From assembly GCF_039994875.1 (NCBI RefSeq), contig NZ_CP121196.1, forward strand, positions 5,332,001 to 5,396,000: a stretch of DNA of 64,000 nucleotides, given 5' to 3'. Position 1 is the stretch's first letter. Each line of letters begins with the position of its first letter. The position numbers and the translations under genes are program-made. A model generated the notes under the pieces. It was not told the DNA's origin. It saw only the letters and a program-made list of their open reading frames with translations, and ran no database searches. Below are positions 10,065 through 18,860 of the stretch, piece after piece. This DNA comes from Telmatobacter sp. DSM 110680. GTDB lineage: Bacteria; Acidobacteriota; Terriglobia; Terriglobales; Acidobacteriaceae.

Positions 10065-11242
10065 TATTTAACCCCTTTCGCGGCGGCCACCACCATCTCG
10101 GCAGCCTCCTTCATCGTCGCGCCCACTTGGAAATTCAATCCCGAATCCTTCAAAATCTTGCGGCCTTCTTCCACGTTGGTGCCCTCAAGCCGCAGTACAA
10201 TCGGCACCTTCACGTTCAGATTCTTCGCGGCTGCGACAACGCCAGTAGCCAGACGATCGACGCGCAGAATGCCGCCAAAAATATTAATGAAGATCGCCTT
10301 CACGTTCGCGTCCGACAGCAAAATTCCGAAAGCATGTTCAATCTGTTCCTGCGTAGCGCCGCCGCCTACATCCAGAAAGTTCGCGGGCGATCCACCGGCA
10401 TACTGAATGATGTCCATCGTCGCCATCGCCAGGCCGGCGCCGTTCACCATGCAGGCGATCGTGCCGTCTAGCTTGATGTAATTCAGCGCGTACTTGCTCG
10501 CTTCCACTTCCAGGGGATCTTCCTCGGCCACATCGCGCAGCGCCTTGATGGCCGGATGCCGGAAGAGCGCGTTGTCGTCGAATGTGATCTTTGCGTCGAG
10601 CGCGAACAGCTTGTCGTCCTTCGTCGTGATGAAGGGATTGATCTCGACCAGCGACGCATCCGTATCCATGAACGCTTTATAGAGGCTCTGCAGAAACGCG
10701 ACAGCCGCATTGATCTGCGTCGGCTTCAGCCCGAGCGCAAAGGCCAGCTTGCGCGCCTGCCATGCGCCGAACCCCACCGCAGGATCAATGGTCTCTTTGA
10801 AGATGGCCTCGGGAGTCTTCGCCGCGACTTCCTCAATCTCCATGCCGCCCGCCTGCGAAGCCATAAAGACGAGCTTCCCAGTAGCGCGATCGAGCACGAT
10901 CCCTAGATACAACTCGCGATCGATGGCCGCTGTCTCCTCGATCAGCAGCCGCTGCACCTTTTGCCCCTGCGGACCGGTCTGGTGCGTGATCAGTTGCATG
11001 CCGAGAATGTTCTTTACATGCGTCTCCGCCTCGTCGCGCGTGCGAGCCACCTTCACGCCCCCGCCTTTGCCCCGGCCACCTGCGTGAATCTGCGCTTTCA
11101 CCACCACGCCATTGGCGCCCTCGGCGAATAGTCTGCGCGCCACTTCGGCCGCTTCTTCCGGCGTATTCGCCATCTCGCCCTTGGGCACGGCAACGCCATA
11201 CTTCGCCAGGATCTCTTTTGCCTGATACTCGTGAATTTTCAT
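10064..11242 (-). CDS. sucC: Succinyl-CoA ligase (ADP/GDP-forming), beta subunit
   Basis: SucC is the ATP-grasp subunit that binds nucleotide and succinate. It is 392 aa, full length, beginning [17 protein letters not shown], with the nucleotide-binding loop [16 protein letters not shown] near residue 50 and the C-terminal flavodoxin-like ligase domain ([24 protein letters not shown]). It is first in the sucCD operon; the promoter must lie in the 387-bp gap to its left-facing side (11243-11629). No other TCA gene is adjacent. Confidence 0.97.
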   Translation of the reverse strand: MKIHEYQAKEILAKYGVAVPKGEMANTPEEAAEVARRLFAEGANGVVVKAQIHAGGRGKGGGVKVARTRDEAETHVKNILGMQLITHQTGPQGQKVQRLLIEETAAIDRELYLGIVLDRATGKLVFMASQAGGMEIEEVAAKTPEAIFKETIDPAVGFGAWQARKLAFALGLKPTQINAAVAFLQSLYKAFMDTDASLVEINPFITTKDDKLFALDAKITFDDNALFRHPAIKALRDVAEEDPLEVEASKYALNYIKLDGTIACMVNGAGLAMATMDIIQYAGGSPANFLDVGGGATQEQIEHAFGILLSDANVKAIFINIFGGILRVDRLATGVVAAAKNLNVKVPIVLRLEGTNVEEGRKILKDSGLNFQVGATMKEAAEMVVAAAKGVK

Positions 11243-11629
11243 GTCGGTAGGAACCGCAACGTCCGCTGATTATGTTCGGGAATCCAGTATGAAAAACAAC
11301 TAAAGGCCGGTCAGCGCGATCGTTCCCGCGGTATCCAAATACTATCTTGCTGCACGATAGGGTCGCAAACTGCCGCCTCGGGACGCAGTCGAGCGGTCGA
11401 CACCGACTGTGCGTTTTTGATCAGCGCGTTTCGTTCCCGGACAAAGACCACGTTGCAGATCGCCACCCTCGAACCAAACTTTACTTATGAATCAGTGACT
11501 TCAAGTTGGAGCGCTTTGGCTGGCTGCGTGCACACTCCCAGGCAGACGCACCTCGAGCAGCGACCGGTCAAAGCGGACATGTAAATCTCAAAGCCCTTCC
11601 GGCGCACCCGAGATGTTGGAGGATTCCCC
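11243..11629. other. Intergenic region between divergent sucC and DinB-like gene
   Basis: This 387-bp gap separates two divergent genes and must hold both promoters. Reading leftward, a CATAAT-like -10 lies about 30 bp upstream of sucC, but no convincing -35 accompanies it. On the right, a GGAGGA ribosome-binding site lies just before the ATG at 11630. I see no RNA gene or repeat. Confidence 0.5.
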
Positions 11630-12190
11630 ATGTTCCGATCCATTGCACGCATCGTGGCTCCTGTTGGCGTTGTGTTTGTTTTCGCCCTGGCGTCCGTGGC
11701 CAACGCCCAGATATCGCCGGACCTCCCCAATCCGACCAACGCGTCGAATCCATTGACAAGGACGTTATCCATCTTTCGCAGCAATATGCAGGACAAGATC
11801 ATGAAGTCAGCGGACGCGATGCCGGAGTCCAAATACAACTACCGGCCGACTAAGGACGTTCGCTCGTTTGCCGAGATCCTGACTCATCTGGGGGATATCT
11901 CTTACACATTGTGTTCCAGCATCAAGGGCGAATCGAATCCAGCCACGGCTACCGCGAAGGTCTCGAAGGCCGAGATCGTGGCCTACCTCAAAGGCTCCTT
12001 CACTTACTGCGACGGCGTGTACTCTGGCTTCGCGGATACGCACCTCAATGACCCAGCGGACTTCTTCGGTTTCAAGACGAACAAGATGTTCATTTTGACG
12101 CAAGTCGGAAATCATGACGCCCTGCATTATGGCAATCTCGTCACCTATCTGCGCATCAACGGCCTCGTGCCCTCCGGCGGATGGTTCTGA
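11630..12190 (+). CDS. DinB-like protein with signal peptide
   Basis: This 186-aa protein has a cleavable-looking signal peptide (VGVVFVFALASVANA, cut before QISPDL) followed by a DinB-like four-helix bundle. Matching features are the N-terminal helix LTRTLSIFRSNMQDKIMKSADAMPESKYNYRPT, shown here in part as DAMPESKYNYRPT, the EILTHLGD helix, and a C-terminal HDALHYGNL segment, where His residues usually bind a metal. DinB/YfiT relatives include metal-dependent thiol transferases; this exported version has no assigned function. A GGAGGA site precedes the ATG. Confidence 0.75.
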   Translation: MFRSIARIVAPVGVVFVFALASVANAQISPDLPNPTNASNPLTRTLSIFRSNMQDKIMKSADAMPESKYNYRPTKDVRSFAEILTHLGDISYTLCSSIKGESNPATATAKVSKAEIVAYLKGSFTYCDGVYSGFADTHLNDPADFFGFKTNKMFILTQVGNHDALHYGNLVTYLRINGLVPSGGWF

Positions 12191-12493
12191 TGGCCAGCGC
12201 CGCCGAAGGACGGCGCGCGATTCGGCGCGGAGTGGAGCGAAGCCCACCCGACAGACATGGACCGTCCGCAGGGACCCCGGGGCGCAGCGGAACGGAGCAA
12301 CCACGCGCGCACGCGGGCCGGGACGCGGCGAAACCGACCGGAGCGAAGCGCAGGGAGCAGCGCGCATAGGCTGGTGAGTTTGGTGTATCTATGGTCTTTT
12401 ATTCTGCTGCGTGTCCTGGCTGGCGTGCGAGGGTGACTGATGAGTAGCTTCGGACTGCCCACCGTCCGCTCATGACTTCAAAACAGACAGCGT
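12191..12493. other. GC-rich intergenic region with repeated GGAGCGAAGC-like motifs
   Basis: No gene is seen in this gap between two convergent genes. Bases 12215-12370 are unusually GC-rich and carry several variants of a short motif (GGAGTGGAGCGAAGC, GGAACGGAGCAACC, CGGAGCGAAGCGCAGGGAGC). These resemble the degenerate GAGCGAAGG intergenic elements seen at 29914-29976. They look like a decayed repeat cluster. Confidence 0.4.
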
Positions 12494-12970
12494 TCACCGT
12501 CGAAACCAACTCAGCGGATTCCACCAGTGGTGGGCATTTAGCCTCTCCACATGCCACCACCCGCTAAAGTGAGCTGAATAGCTCTTTCCTCGGATATCAA
12601 GGATGGAGACTTCACAAGTGTAGGGACTCTGAGTGGCTTCCGGAAGCGGACCGGGCCTGCTAGATTGCAGGTCATACTTCAATGTCAGCGTAGCGAACTG
12701 CACCAGCGAACGATCCGATCCTGAACGTGCTACGAGGTCCCAAAACACCTTCGAGTACCGGCGCGGCAATTCAGAAATCGGATCGCGGAATAAAGCGGCT
12801 GGTTGGCCCTTCTCTGTCATGAAGTCGATGGTGAGAGTATCTAGATCGGTTTCCCGTGCAAGCCTCAAAATGTGCCCCATCGAGTAATCATCGACAGAGT
12901 AGTTCATCAGGCTGGTGAAGGAATCGCCGACATTGTGCGCGACACCCTTTAGGACTTTGAATCGCGGCAT
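12494..12970 (-). CDS. Hypothetical protein, 158 aa
   Basis: I do not recognise this protein. It is soluble, with no signal peptide. It begins MPRFKVLKGVAHNVGDSFTS, has a mixed alpha/beta pattern and ends in a Trp/His-rich tail (SGWWHVERLNAHHWWNPL). The N-terminal KGVAHNVGDSFTSLMNY element suggests a compact conserved domain. It stands alone between the convergent DinB-like gene and the trpD promoter region. No strong ribosome-binding site precedes the ATG at 12970. Confidence 0.6.
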   Translation of the reverse strand: MPRFKVLKGVAHNVGDSFTSLMNYSVDDYSMGHILRLARETDLDTLTIDFMTEKGQPAALFRDPISELPRRYSKVFWDLVARSGSDRSLVQFATLTLKYDLQSSRPGPLPEATQSPYTCEVSILDIRGKSYSAHFSGWWHVERLNAHHWWNPLSWFRR

Positions 12971-13037
12971 GTGATCAATGTGATCCTATCAGTCGAGGAA
13001 AGAATTAAGGGCGAGTTACCGCCTAACTGGAAGCAAC

Positions 13038-13231
13038 TCAGAGCAGGTCGCGGCGGTCGAGGACGTCGGCTAGGCGGCGGTGGCGGTGTGTCCTTGGCGG
13101 TCGCGGTAGGTGAGCAACAGGGCGGGCTGGTGCGCGGTGTCGAGCGTGGCTAGGGCTTTCTCGAAGACGATCACGCGGACGTTGCGGGCATCGGCTGTGT
13201 GCGTTCCTTGATAGTCGCCGGCTCGTGACCA
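13038..13231 (-). pseudogene. Decayed remnant of a helix-turn-helix/sigma-like protein C-terminus
   Basis: On the minus strand an open segment encodes ARNVRVIVFEKALATL, then AHQPALLLTYRDRQGHTATAA, and then stops; a frame-shifted ADVLDRRDLL with its own stop follows within 30 bases. The first part resembles the region before the final helix-turn-helix of sigma-like acidobacterial proteins, and the last decamer resembles their extreme C-terminus. The middle and the N-terminus are missing. I infer a gene remnant with an internal deletion. It lies in the trpD upstream region. Confidence 0.35.
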
Positions 13232-13256
13232 CCAGTGCAATACCATTATGAGAGAT

Positions 13257-14333
13257 ATGGATTCGCTGAAGACTCTACTCAAGCCTCTCGCCGAAGATGG
13301 CGCACAACTAACGCGCGAGCAAGCTGCCTCCGTATTCCGCCAGATTCTCGCCGGTGAAGTCCCCGACGTCGAAACCGCCGCCCTGCTCACTGTCCTCGCG
13401 ACGCGCGGCGAGCAGGCACCGGAACTCGCCGGCTTCGTCGACGTTATGCGCGAGCAGTCTGTACCTATCCCGTTCAGCGACGAAGAGCGCGCCGAACTGG
13501 TTGACTGCGTTGGTACCGGCGGTGGTGGTCCGCTTACCTTCAACATCTCTTGCGGAGCTGCCCTTGTCGCCGCCGCAGCCGGAGCCAAGGTCGCCAAGCA
13601 TGGCAATCGCGCCGTCACTTCGCTCTGCGGAGCAGCCGACGTACTCGAAGCCCTCGGCGTGCCCATCGACCTCACGCCCGAACTCGCGGTCGAGTGCCTG
13701 CGCGAAACCGGCTTCGTCTTCCTCTATGCGCCGCTCTATCACCCCGCGATGAAGACGCTCGGTCCCCTGCGCCGCGCCCTCGGCTTCCGCACCATCCTCA
13801 ACCTCTGCGGCCCGCTCACCAATCCCGCACACGCCCGCATCCAGGTTGTCGGCGTGCTCGCTCCGAGCCGCGTTCTTCTGGTAGGCCGCGCGCTGCAGGC
13901 TCTCGGTTCAAAACGTGCCTTTGTCGTGCACGGGTCAGATGGCATTGATGAACTCACCACGACTGGCGAGTCGGTGGTCGCGCGCATTGAAGAGACAGAA
14001 CCTGGCAAAGAGCCAACCATCAAAGCAGCCCGCATGACTCCCGAGATGGCCGGACTGCCTCGCGCCACCCTCGCCGATTTCACCGGCGGCGATATCGCGA
14101 CCAACAGGGCGCTGCTCTATGACGTGCTGACCGGCATCAAAGGCGCCCGTCGCGATATCGTGTTGCTGAACGCAGCTGCGACGCTGGTTGCAGCAGACCT
14201 CGCGGGTGACCTGAAAGAAGGCGTAACCCTCGGCGCCGAAGCCATCGACTCCGGCGAGGCCGCCGCAACGCTCGCCAAACTCCGCGCTTTCGGAGAAAAG
14301 CACGCAAGAAACTTGCGGCTAAACGTTCAATGA
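13257..14333 (+). CDS. trpD: Anthranilate phosphoribosyltransferase
   Basis: TrpD joins anthranilate to PRPP in tryptophan synthesis. The protein has the PRPP/Mg loop VDCVGTGGGG, the segment KHGNRAVTSLCGAADVLEALG (Cys replaces the more common Ser before Gly-Ala), NLCGPLTNPA and the C-terminal GVTLGAEAIDSGEAAATLAKL. Length is about 358 aa, normal for the family. The open frame allows an ATG at 13248, but the ATG at 13257 has GAGAGA just upstream and gives the typical MxSLKTLL start. No other trp gene is near, so the pathway is split in this genome. Confidence 0.95.
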   Translation: MDSLKTLLKPLAEDGAQLTREQAASVFRQILAGEVPDVETAALLTVLATRGEQAPELAGFVDVMREQSVPIPFSDEERAELVDCVGTGGGGPLTFNISCGAALVAAAAGAKVAKHGNRAVTSLCGAADVLEALGVPIDLTPELAVECLRETGFVFLYAPLYHPAMKTLGPLRRALGFRTILNLCGPLTNPAHARIQVVGVLAPSRVLLVGRALQALGSKRAFVVHGSDGIDELTTTGESVVARIEETEPGKEPTIKAARMTPEMAGLPRATLADFTGGDIATNRALLYDVLTGIKGARRDIVLLNAAATLVAADLAGDLKEGVTLGAEAIDSGEAAATLAKLRAFGEKHARNLRLNVQ

Positions 14334-14403
14334 ATAGAAATACGCAATAGAGTCGCATTGAATCTCTGTGCGATCGTTGCGTCGAAAAGATCAGGAGCCC
14401 ACC

Positions 14404-15117
14404 ATGAGAAGTCCTCGGGTACTTTCAGCCTTTGCTGTGGTTTCTTCTGTCTTGACTGCTACATGTCAACAGGCCCCACAGCCTCAGCTGAAGATCGATC
14501 CCAGCAATCGGACACTTAGCGTCACAACAACTGAAACCGTTTCCGTCGAGCCCGATCTCGCCATCCTGCACATCGGTTTTGATACGCAGCCTGAAGACGC
14601 AAAGACCGCATACGCCGATGGCGCTCGTATTTCCAATGCCATCATCTCCGCGTTGAAACAAGCGGGCGTTGCCGAGCCGGATATTCGCAGTGAATCGCAG
14701 TTTCTGCAGCGCGACTTCACGAAGATCCACAAATTCAAACTCACCCAGCAATGGACCGTACGAGTCGATCCCCCCAAGGCCGCCGAGATTCTGGACATCG
14801 CCGTCACCAACGGCGCTACCACCAGCGGCGACATCGAATGGACCGTCAAGGATGAGCATGCCCTCGAAGCAAAGGCTCTTGATCGAGCCTCGACTCGTGC
14901 TCGGGAGAATGCTGAAGTTCTCGCCAAAGGCCTGTCCGTGCGCCTCGGTGCACCTATCTACATCACAAACCAGCTGACAACGATAACCCCGCGTCCCATG
15001 ATGATGAACGCTTTTGCTGCAGATCGAGCCTCTTTGGCGCCGCCGCCGCCCCTCGCCATTGAACCTCACAAAGTCAGTCGCGAAGCCACGGTATACGCCG
15101 TCTTCGCGATCGAGTAG
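14404..15117 (+). CDS. SIMPL domain (DUF541) exported protein
   Basis: This 237-aa protein has an N-terminal signal sequence (RVLSAFAVVSSVLTATC) and a SIMPL/DUF541 domain, recognisable by LSVTTTETVSVEPDLAILHIGF, the SNAIISALKQAGV helix and the repeated beta-alpha pattern to the C-terminus (REATVYAVFAIE). E. coli YggE belongs to the same family and affects oxidative stress; the biochemical activity is unknown. The start at 14404 has AGGAG 9 nt upstream; an in-frame ATG at 14368 lacks one. The gene follows trpD by 70 bp and may be read through from it. Confidence 0.85.
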   Translation: MRSPRVLSAFAVVSSVLTATCQQAPQPQLKIDPSNRTLSVTTTETVSVEPDLAILHIGFDTQPEDAKTAYADGARISNAIISALKQAGVAEPDIRSESQFLQRDFTKIHKFKLTQQWTVRVDPPKAAEILDIAVTNGATTSGDIEWTVKDEHALEAKALDRASTRARENAEVLAKGLSVRLGAPIYITNQLTTITPRPMMMNAFAADRASLAPPPPLAIEPHKVSREATVYAVFAIE

Positions 15118-15169
15118 ACGAGAACTATCCCTGCTTGCAGCCGGGCATCGTCAATGGAATCATGGCCAG

Positions 15170-16288
15170 ATGGAGCGTCCCCTTCCCCTCAGCACGTTGC
15201 TTTCGCAAATACTCGTCGCCTTCACCATCGAGTTCGACAACGAGGCCGAGCGTCGTATGCCGCATAGCACCACCGCCCATGGCCGGTCCTCCCTCAGCGG
15301 CATGCCGGCACCCTGGCTGGTTTCGATGGTCATGTGGTTCAACTGTATGCAGCACGTGGGCGATGAACCGATTTCGATCAAGGAACTAGAGCATCGCGCC
15401 CGCACCCCAACCAATTTCGATGGAATGCAGCGATGGGGTTACATCAACGTAGAGAATCCTTCAACAAAGACCGCGGTTTCCGGCAGGAAGACACAATTGC
15501 GTCGGTCGGGATCAATGATCACTGCCACGCCGGCCGGACAGGCTGCGAAAAAAATCTGGCGGCCGCTTTTCCTGGTCATCGAGGATCGTTGGCGGGATCG
15601 TTTTGGCTCACCCGAAATCACGGCGCTTCGTGAGGCGTCGCTCGTCATCGTCAAGCATCTTGACCCACGTCTTCCCGACTGCCTTCCAATTCTGAAGTAC
15701 GGGCTCTTCTGCGCCGGCCCGCTTGCGAATGCATCTTCGGCCAATCCAACGGACATCGCGAACCTGCACCTCCCGTCACTGTTGTCAAAGCTGCTCCTCT
15801 CCATTGCCCTGGAATTTGAGAGCGAATCGCCTGTTTCGCTCGCCATCTGTGCAAACGTCCTCCGCCAGCTGAACGCTGAAGGAGTCCGTATCCGGGATCT
15901 GCCGACCCTGTCTGGCGTCTCCAAAGAAGCACTCAAGATGGCAATGGGCATTCTGGTGAAAAGAAGATTGGCGCTCTTAGCGAACGACGAAAAAGCGAGC
16001 CTCTGGAAAGTAACGCGGCTGACATCCGCAGGTCTTGAGTTACAAGGCAAGTATCTGCAACAACTCGGGGCAATCGAAGAACGCTGGCAGTCTCGCTTCG
16101 GAAAGGCGGCCATCCAGACACTGCGCGAAGCTGCGCAAACGGTCACCGGCGCAGACGGTTCCGATGGACTGCTCCTGCGATCTATCGAACCCTACGCCGA
16201 GGGCTGGCGCGCCGCCGTCGTACGACCGAGCACACTGCCCCATTTCCCCATGGTCCTTCACCGGGGCGGGTATCCCGACGGTAGTTAG
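15170..16288 (+). CDS. Two-repeat winged-helix protein, putative transcription regulator
   Basis: This 372-aa soluble protein has two similar halves. Each half contains a helix like LLSQILVAFTIEFDNE or LLSKLLLSIALEFESE, then a winged-helix-like stretch (ISIKELEHRARTP / VRIRDLPTLSGVS), then a shared end (LFLVIEDRWRDRFG...LREAS / LGAIEERWQSRFG...LREAA). The repeat period is about 190 residues. The pattern fits a fused dimer of MarR-like winged-helix domains; I have seen such architecture in Acidobacteria and Actinobacteria, but I cannot name a characterised member. The ATG at 15170 is preferred because the sequence before it overlaps the SIMPL gene and lacks family character. Confidence 0.7.
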   Translation: MERPLPLSTLLSQILVAFTIEFDNEAERRMPHSTTAHGRSSLSGMPAPWLVSMVMWFNCMQHVGDEPISIKELEHRARTPTNFDGMQRWGYINVENPSTKTAVSGRKTQLRRSGSMITATPAGQAAKKIWRPLFLVIEDRWRDRFGSPEITALREASLVIVKHLDPRLPDCLPILKYGLFCAGPLANASSANPTDIANLHLPSLLSKLLLSIALEFESESPVSLAICANVLRQLNAEGVRIRDLPTLSGVSKEALKMAMGILVKRRLALLANDEKASLWKVTRLTSAGLELQGKYLQQLGAIEERWQSRFGKAAIQTLREAAQTVTGADGSDGLLLRSIEPYAEGWRAAVVRPSTLPHFPMVLHRGGYPDGS

Positions 16289-16374
16289 TTGAATCCCGAT
16301 GCGCCTTCAAACATCAAATAGTTGTTTGAACAGATACTTTTAGGCCCCCGCTGCAAGGAGCAAGGAGACTGACC

Positions 16375-17190
16375 ATGCCCAATAACACCGTTCGTCAACC
16401 CGCAATTTTCCTCCCCCACGGAGGAGGACCTTGTTTCTTTATGGATTGGACCTGGGGCCCGGCAGACACGTGGCACGCAACACAGCGCTTCCTTGAGTCA
16501 GTGGCCAGTACCCTTCCTGAAAAACCCAAAGCCCTGCTGGTCATTAGCGGCCACTGGGAAGAGCCTGCTTTCACGGCAGCCACTGCCGAAAAACCGCAGC
16601 TGATTTTTGACTACTCCGGCTTCCCTGCACACACCTATCAGCTCACCTGGCCTGCACCCGGCAATCCGGCACTCGCCGCTCGCGTCGTAGAACTGCTACG
16701 TAATGCCGGCCTGCCCTCGGCGACCGATCCCTCCCGCGGATATGACCACGGCGTCTTTGTTCCTCTGAAGGTTGCGTTTCCAGAAGCAGAGATTCCTGTC
16801 GTCACCCTGTCGCTGGATCACTCGCTCGACCCGGCTCTGCACATCGCAGCTGGCCGCGCCTTGGCCCCACTGCGCGACGAAGGCGTCCTCATCGTCGCCA
16901 GCGGCATGAGCTTCCACAATCTTCGCGGCTACATGCGCCCGGAAACTCCGGAGCGAGCCCGCGCCTTCGACGCATGGCTCACGAAGTCAGTTGAGTCGCC
17001 GGCGTCTGAGCGCGATGGCCTGCTTACCAATTGGCGCCAGGCTCCTTATGCCGCCTACTCCCATCCACGCGAGGAGCATTTGATTCCCTTGATGGTCGCC
17101 GCCGGTGCAGGAGGAGAAGCGCCCGGCAGGCTTATCTTCAGCGATGAGCCCATGGGTGCGCGGATCAGCGCCTACCGCTTCGATGGGTAA
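16375..17190 (+). CDS. LigB/DODA-type extradiol ring-opening dioxygenase
   Basis: This is a 271-aa class III extradiol dioxygenase related to E. coli YgiD and plant 4,5-DOPA dioxygenase, using non-haem iron or zinc. Visible features are FLPHGGGPCFF with the first His ligand, LVISGHWEEP with the second, GYDHGVFVPLKVAFPEA, and SGMSFHNLRGY. The ATG follows GCAAGGAG. Physiological substrate is uncertain because such proteins often act on catechol-like compounds or have quinone-related roles. Opposed, downstream, are DoxX and glutathione peroxidase genes, giving a small redox-themed cluster. Confidence 0.9.
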   Translation: MPNNTVRQPAIFLPHGGGPCFFMDWTWGPADTWHATQRFLESVASTLPEKPKALLVISGHWEEPAFTAATAEKPQLIFDYSGFPAHTYQLTWPAPGNPALAARVVELLRNAGLPSATDPSRGYDHGVFVPLKVAFPEAEIPVVTLSLDHSLDPALHIAAGRALAPLRDEGVLIVASGMSFHNLRGYMRPETPERARAFDAWLTKSVESPASERDGLLTNWRQAPYAAYSHPREEHLIPLMVAAGAGGEAPGRLIFSDEPMGARISAYRFDG

Positions 17191-17237
17191 GCGCTATCAT
17201 GGTCCGCACGAACGAACGGAAAGCGAATTCAAAGCCC

Positions 17238-17669
17238 TTAACGACTTTTAAGGCGGAGGCTCATGCCGCTATCCAGCAGAGTTGCTACCAGGCCAAACAG
17301 CATGCACAGATCCGTCCGAGCCTCATGGATGAAACTCAGCAGGCCGTAGTGCTCAAGCTTCGGTGCCGCAAATCGCGCCAGTGGATGGCCTAGAAGAATC
17401 GGCGCCTTGGTTGTGAAAATCGCGGTGAGTATCACGATCAAGAGCAACAATGCCGCGTCCCCGGCGTAGAGATTCAGAATGAGCGCACCGCCTGCCGCAA
17501 TCTCCACCGCTCCAACAAACGGTGCCAGCACGTGCGGGTAGGGCAGACCAATGTGCGCGAAGCGTCCCCAACCGAGCTCGCTGGGATACGCGAATTTCAG
17601 TATTCCCTCGGTCAGAAAGACCAAACCCACAATTACGCGGATCAAGATCATCGGAAGATTCTTTCGCAT
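17238..17669 (-). CDS. DoxX family membrane protein
   Basis: This 143-aa protein has four predicted membrane helices and the DoxX signature at the N-terminus (RVIVGLVFLTEGILKFAYP), plus GAVEIAAGGALILNLY in helix 2-3. DoxX relatives form part of thiosulfate:quinone oxidoreductase or redox-stress complexes, but most are uncharacterised. A GGGAG site lies about 6 nt before the ATG. The gene lies 17 bp downstream of glutathione peroxidase on the same strand, so the two are probably one operon. Confidence 0.88.
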   Translation of the reverse strand: MRKNLPMILIRVIVGLVFLTEGILKFAYPSELGWGRFAHIGLPYPHVLAPFVGAVEIAAGGALILNLYAGDAALLLLIVILTAIFTTKAPILLGHPLARFAAPKLEHYGLLSFIHEARTDLCMLFGLVATLLDSGMSLRLKSR

Positions 17670-17686
17670 CTCACGCTCCCAACCGC

Positions 17687-18196
17687 TTATTTGACCTCGA
17701 GTAGTTTTTCAATCTGCCTGGCCAGGCTCTCGGGCTTGGTGGTCGATGCAAAGCGATCCACGACTCTTCCATTGCGGGCGACAAGAAACTTCGTGAAGTT
17801 CCACTTGATCGCACCGCCGCCCAGCGGACCCAGCAGCCCCGGCTTCTGCTTTTTTAAAAAGCGGTACAGCGGGTGCGCTTTTTCACCATTCACATCGATC
17901 TTGGCGAAAATCGGGAAATTTACCCCGTAGTTTCGCTCGCAGAATGCACCGATGTCGGCTGCCGTTCCCGGTTCCTGCGCGCCAAACTGGTTACATGGAA
18001 AGCCCAGAACTTCGAGGCCGCGTTCCTTGTACGTCCGATAAAGAGTCTCCAGTCCGGCGTACTGAGGGGTGAAACCGCATTGGCTGGCCGTATTGACAAC
18101 CAACAGCACCTTGCCCTTGAAGTCCGCCAGACTCACAGTGCGTCCGTCCAGCGTTTCTGCCGAGAACGCATAGACAGTTTTTGAGGTGTCTTCCAT
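17687..18196 (-). CDS. Glutathione peroxidase (thioredoxin-type, Cys active site)
   Basis: This 169-aa thiol peroxidase reduces hydroperoxides. The catalytic Cys is in [12 protein letters not shown] (in place of selenocysteine). The second motif [13 protein letters not shown] supplies Gln and a second Cys likely used as resolving residue, and the third, KWNFTKFLV, supplies Trp and Asn. These features place it with the non-selenium, thioredoxin-dependent members. The ATG at 18196 is preceded by GGAG, and a GTG four codons earlier is less likely. No signal peptide is seen, so it is cytoplasmic. Operon partner: DoxX. Confidence 0.93.
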   Translation of the reverse strand: MEDTSKTVYAFSAETLDGRTVSLADFKGKVLLVVNTASQCGFTPQYAGLETLYRTYKERGLEVLGFPCNQFGAQEPGTAADIGAFCERNYGVNFPIFAKIDVNGEKAHPLYRFLKKQKPGLLGPLGGGAIKWNFTKFLVARNGRVVDRFASTTKPESLARQIEKLLEVK

Positions 18197-18860
18197 TTTT
18201 CTCCGCACTCCCTGTCTCTTTTGAGGATGTCATGTTGCCCGCGGCTGCGTCTAAGGATCGTGCATTCGCTCAAATCCAGTTATTTGGGAATTCAGGGACA
18301 CGTCTTTGTTCGCGACGTAATCGCGTAGGACTCTCGCGGGCTGGCCTTCGTCCGCGGAGTATTCGCTCTGCCCATTTCTGTCCGGTAAACTGATCTAGGA
18401 CCCAAATGAGCGAGCGGTTGGCGTAAAAATTGGCTGGCGGATTGTTGAGCTTTCTTCCGCGTTGTTTTTCGTCATCTGCATTGCAAAGTTCCGGGTCTCC
18501 CAAATTGACGCGATAGGCGGGGCACCCGCGGGCATGAATATTGTCTGTGGGGTACTGATTGGCGCGGCAGGAAAATTGGGGAAGGTTTCGGTTTCCGAGC
18601 CCAGCGCTTCATCCGTCGTTCGGGTGATGTCGCTGCGGTCAGAAGACATCGTCTTCGAGATGGTAAAATCAATCTTTCCTAAAGGCTGTAAACAGAACTT
18701 AAGCAGTGAGGGTGTGCATATTCTTCCCGTGAAGCCTTACCATGGACCGCACCAGTACTTGTGCTCGCCGCAGGACTCCAGTCCGGTGAAGATAGGGGGC
18801 CCCGACGGACAGGTATTTGTCCGTGGGGTACTCATCAAGCACGATTCCATCGACCGCAAA
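18197..18860. other. Long upstream region of bamA
   Basis: These 664 bp separate the divergent glutathione peroxidase and bamA. The bamA frame stays open back to 18462, but the added 133 residues have no BamA similarity and would bury the signal peptide. A TTGACG hexamer at 18505 and a TAAAAT at 18664 are possible promoter parts without convincing partners. A small CGGACA/TGTCCG hairpin at about 18808-18825 lies just before the proposed start. I see no RNA gene. Confidence 0.4.
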
